Origin: Chryseobacterium sp.
GTDB taxonomy: Bacteria > Bacteroidota > Bacteroidia > Flavobacteriales > Weeksellaceae
Reading direction: 5' to 3'
Length of the DNA: 33,836 nt
Assembly: GCA_027492795.1 (NCBI GenBank)
Contig: JAPUEB010000045.1
Coordinates: 1-33,836 of the forward strand
Part shown: piece by piece, positions 31,540-33,836 of the stretch
How positions within the stretch are numbered: position 1 is the stretch's first letter
Layout: every line of letters starts with the position of its first letter
Program-made: the position numbers and the translations under genes
The notes under the pieces: generated by a model
What the model was told of the DNA's origin: nothing
The model's database searches: none
Seen by the model: only the letters and a program-made list of their open reading frames with translations

Positions 31540-32232
31540 ATGTTAGTAATAAAAGACCTGCACAAATCTTACGACACCGGAAAGAGCAAACTGCACGTTC
31601 TGAAAGGCTTGAACTTTACCATCGGTGAAGGTGAATTTGTGTCGATTATGGGAAGTTCAGGTTCAGGAAAATCTACGCTTTTGAATATCATCGGGATTTT
31701 GGACGAGAAAGATTCCGGCGTTTACGAACTGGATGGAATTCCGATTGAACACCTCAACGAAACCAAAGCAGCAGAATACCGCAGTAAATTTTTGGGATTT
31801 ATTTTTCAGTCTTTTAATTTAATTGGTTATAAAACGGCTCTAGAAAATGTTGCACTTCCACTCTATTACCAAAATGTTCCCAGAAAAGAAAGAAACTTGC
31901 GAGCGATGGAATATCTTGAAAAAGTAGGGCTTTCACAATGGGCGAATCACTTGCCAAATGAACTTTCCGGCGGACAAAAACAAAGAGTTGCGATTGCAAG
32001 AGCCTTAATTACAGACCCAAAAGTAATTTTGGCAGATGAACCGACCGGTGCATTAGATTCCAAAACCACTTACGATATTATGAAACTTTTGCAGGAAATC
32101 AACCGCGAAGGAAAAACCATTATCGTCGTAACGCACGAACCAGACGTCGCCGCAGAAACCAAAAGAAACGTTCTGCTGAAAGACGGCGTGATTGTGAGTG
32201 ATGAGTTTATTGAGCAAAGGGTTTTAGTCTGA
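31540..32232 (+). CDS. ABC transporter ATP-binding protein, MacB/LolD type
   Basis: This 230-residue ATPase has Walker [10 protein letters not shown] (38-46), Q-loop [16 protein letters not shown], signature LSGGQKQR (about 141-148), Walker [16 protein letters not shown] and the switch His in VVTHEPD. The family drives MacB-like or lipoprotein-releasing (LolCDE-like) permeases that move substrate out of the inner-membrane or periplasmic side without transport across the membrane core. It is followed by its permease 112 nt away. No MacA-like or TolC-like gene lies inside the window. The exact substrate is unknown. Confidence 0.95.
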   Translation: MLVIKDLHKSYDTGKSKLHVLKGLNFTIGEGEFVSIMGSSGSGKSTLLNIIGILDEKDSGVYELDGIPIEHLNETKAAEYRSKFLGFIFQSFNLIGYKTALENVALPLYYQNVPRKERNLRAMEYLEKVGLSQWANHLPNELSGGQKQRVAIARALITDPKVILADEPTGALDSKTTYDIMKLLQEINREGKTIIVVTHEPDVAAETKRNVLLKDGVIVSDEFIEQRVLV

Positions 32233-32333
32233 AGACGGAAGTCCGAAGACCGAAGAAAATTTGTATATATAAAGAAAAATAAAAAAATTAGAACGCAAAG
32301 TTTGTAGTCTTCGGACTACGGACTTCCATCTTC
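32231..32333 (+). repeat. Inverted repeat between the ABC ATPase and permease genes
   Basis: GAAGACGGAAGTCCGAAGACCGAAGA (32231-32256) and TCTTCGGACTACGGACTTCCATCTTC (about 32308-32333) are nearly complementary. They form a long hairpin of about 26 bp over 51 nt that fills the space between stop and next start. Each arm also contains direct GAAGTCC/GAAGACC subrepeats. Confidence 0.85.
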
Positions 32334-32344
32334 AAACTTAATTT

Positions 32345-33574
32345 ATGTTCGACATCGACCGTTGGAGAGAAATTTTTGAATCTATTCGCAGTAATGTATT
32401 GCGGACGGTACTTTCCGGATTTACGGTAGCGCTTGGTTTGTACATTTTTATTGTGCTTTTTGGCATTGGAAAAGGACTTCAAAATGCATTCTCCGAAGGT
32501 TTTACGAGAGATGCGCAGAACCTGATTACGATTGCAACGGGAAGAACAACCATTGCTTACGGCGGTTTACAGTCGGACAGAGATGTAAGGCTGAACAATG
32601 AAGATTATGAAACCATTGTAAACAGCGAACCTGAAAAAGTACAATATTCCACACCGAGATATTCCACGAGTTTGATGGTAAAATATGGAAAAGAAAGTGG
32701 AAATTATCAAATCAGCGGCGCCAATAATGAAGAAGCCAAAATTGAAAACCAAAAACTTCTGAACGGAAGATTTATTTCGCCAAGAGATATTGATAACAAA
32801 CAAAATGTCGCGGTCATTGGAAGAATGGTTCAGCGCGATTTGATAAAAAATGGCGACCCAATTGGAAAAGAACTCGATATTAATGGAAGTATTTTCAAAG
32901 TCATCGGTGTTTTTGGTGATGACGGCGGAGATTGGGACGAGCGAATGATTAGCGTTCCGATTTCGACGCTTCAACAGATGAAAAAAGGTTCGGATACGGT
33001 AAGTACAGTTTTCATCGCCTATGATGAAAAAATGACACCGGAAGACGCTATAAAATACAGCGACAAACTGAAAAAAGATTTAAAAGCCCGAAAAAAAGTT
33101 TCTCCAGATGATGAAAACGGTGTTTTTGTAAGAAACCGCGCCGAAGGTTTGAAAGATTCTTTCCAATTTTTATTTGTGATTACTTTAATTGTTGGATTTA
33201 TCGGTATGGGAACACTTCTCGCAGGAATTATCGGCATCAGCAACATTATGGTTTACATTGTGAAAGAACGAACTCAGGAAATTGGCGTTCGGAAAGCGAT
33301 TGGCGCAAAACCCAAAAGTATAGTGGGACTTATTATGCAAGAAAGTGTCGTCATTACTGTAATTTCGGGATTAATTGGTGTAGGATTAGGAATTTTAACT
33401 TTAAAAATGATTGGCGACAGCCTTGAAAAATATTATATAAAAGATCCAAATGTCGGTATTGCATTAATTATCGCAGCATTTATCAGTTTGGTAATTTCCG
33501 GATTAATCGCGGGATTCGTTCCGGCGTACAGAGCGAGTAAGATTAAACCGATTGAGGCGTTGAGAACGGAGTAA
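32345..33574 (+). CDS. MacB/FtsX-type ABC transporter permease
   Basis: This 409-residue protein has a first membrane helix near 26-46 (LSGFTVALGLYIFIVLFGIG), a periplasmic MacB_PCD domain (about 50-270), then three C-terminal helices (about 278-305, 332-352, 370-390). It ends with the family hallmark GFVPAYRASKIKPIEALR. This is the four-helix MacB/LolC topology. It forms a dimer with the upstream ATPase and probably exports or extracts a lipoprotein, peptide or drug. The C-terminus is complete in the window; further genes of the operon would be beyond 33836. Confidence 0.93.
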   Translation: MFDIDRWREIFESIRSNVLRTVLSGFTVALGLYIFIVLFGIGKGLQNAFSEGFTRDAQNLITIATGRTTIAYGGLQSDRDVRLNNEDYETIVNSEPEKVQYSTPRYSTSLMVKYGKESGNYQISGANNEEAKIENQKLLNGRFISPRDIDNKQNVAVIGRMVQRDLIKNGDPIGKELDINGSIFKVIGVFGDDGGDWDERMISVPISTLQQMKKGSDTVSTVFIAYDEKMTPEDAIKYSDKLKKDLKARKKVSPDDENGVFVRNRAEGLKDSFQFLFVITLIVGFIGMGTLLAGIIGISNIMVYIVKERTQEIGVRKAIGAKPKSIVGLIMQESVVITVISGLIGVGLGILTLKMIGDSLEKYYIKDPNVGIALIIAAFISLVISGLIAGFVPAYRASKIKPIEALRTE

Positions 33575-33606
33575 GTGTGGGAGAGTTTGAGTGTGGGAGA
33601 GTTTGA
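33575..33606. repeat. Two 16-bp tandem units after the permease gene
   Basis: GTGTGGGAGAGTTTGA occurs twice, at 33575-33590 and 33591-33606, immediately after the stop codon. It has the same period and GAGAGTT core as the units inside the glycosyltransferase gene at 710-757. Confidence 0.9.
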
Positions 33607-33623
33607 GAGTTAGAGTGATAGAG

Positions 33624-33772
<149 letters not shown>

Positions 33773-33836
33773 TTTGAACTTGAAACTGATCTCTCATAAA
33801 ATAAGTTGACGTAAAGTTTAGTTGATAACTTTTCTA

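Overview
The window is AT-rich and looks like a flavobacterial (Bacteroidota) chromosome segment, closest in style to Chryseobacterium/Kaistella-type Weeksellaceae. The evidence is threefold. Several genes are preceded by the Bacteroidota promoter form TTG-N(17-23)-TAnnTTTG with a very short leader. The protein families are typical of the group (compact cbb3 oxidase, DUF2683/Txe pair, DUF2024, Wza with a C-terminal helix). The intergenic DNA is packed with short palindromic and tandem repeats. No rRNA, tRNA or CRISPR array was seen.

Layout: 266-11433 (minus strand) is a Wzx/Wzy-type capsule or exopolysaccharide operon, read right to left: wza-like export lipoprotein, wzc-like tyrosine kinase/co-polymerase, Wzx flippase, GT2, a GT-B-like transferase, an EpsG-like polymerase, GT2 and two GT4 enzymes. 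Genes mostly overlap by 4-7 nt. No initiating sugar-phosphate transferase lies inside the window, so the locus or its partners probably extend to the left. 11727-12371 is an outer-membrane beta-barrel gene. 12702-16738 (plus) carries glyA, recX, a stand-alone TrpF-like gene, a small unknown and a toxin-antitoxin pair. 16804-21775 (minus) is a respiratory module: Rrf2-type Fe-S regulator, ccoN, a CcoO-cytochrome c fusion and two small membrane proteins. 22012-26195 holds a DUF72 gene, a small redox operon (CPVC thiol protein, DUF2024, Cys-rich MarR), a cysteine-synthase-like enzyme and an XRE/membrane protein pair. 26352-31115 carries class I ribonucleotide reductase nrdA and nrdB, separated by 2.1 kb of repeats around one unrecognised AT-rich gene. 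31540-33574 is a MacB-type ABC ATPase and permease.

The most unusual content is non-coding. (1) Three copies of a ~200-bp element (15929-16125, 17820-18044, 21128-21323) have conserved ends and long inverted arms. The arms differ in sequence between copies but pair within each copy, so structure rather than sequence is conserved. (2) Arrays of tiny hairpins joined by a CTATTGATGT linker form ~250-290 bp direct repeats on both sides of the unknown gene 28857-29561, inside the nrdB-nrdA interval. (3) Tandem repeats touch genes: three 16-bp units in the coding sequence of a glycosyltransferase (one unit gained or lost would shift the frame) and a hexamer tract running into the 5' end of recX.
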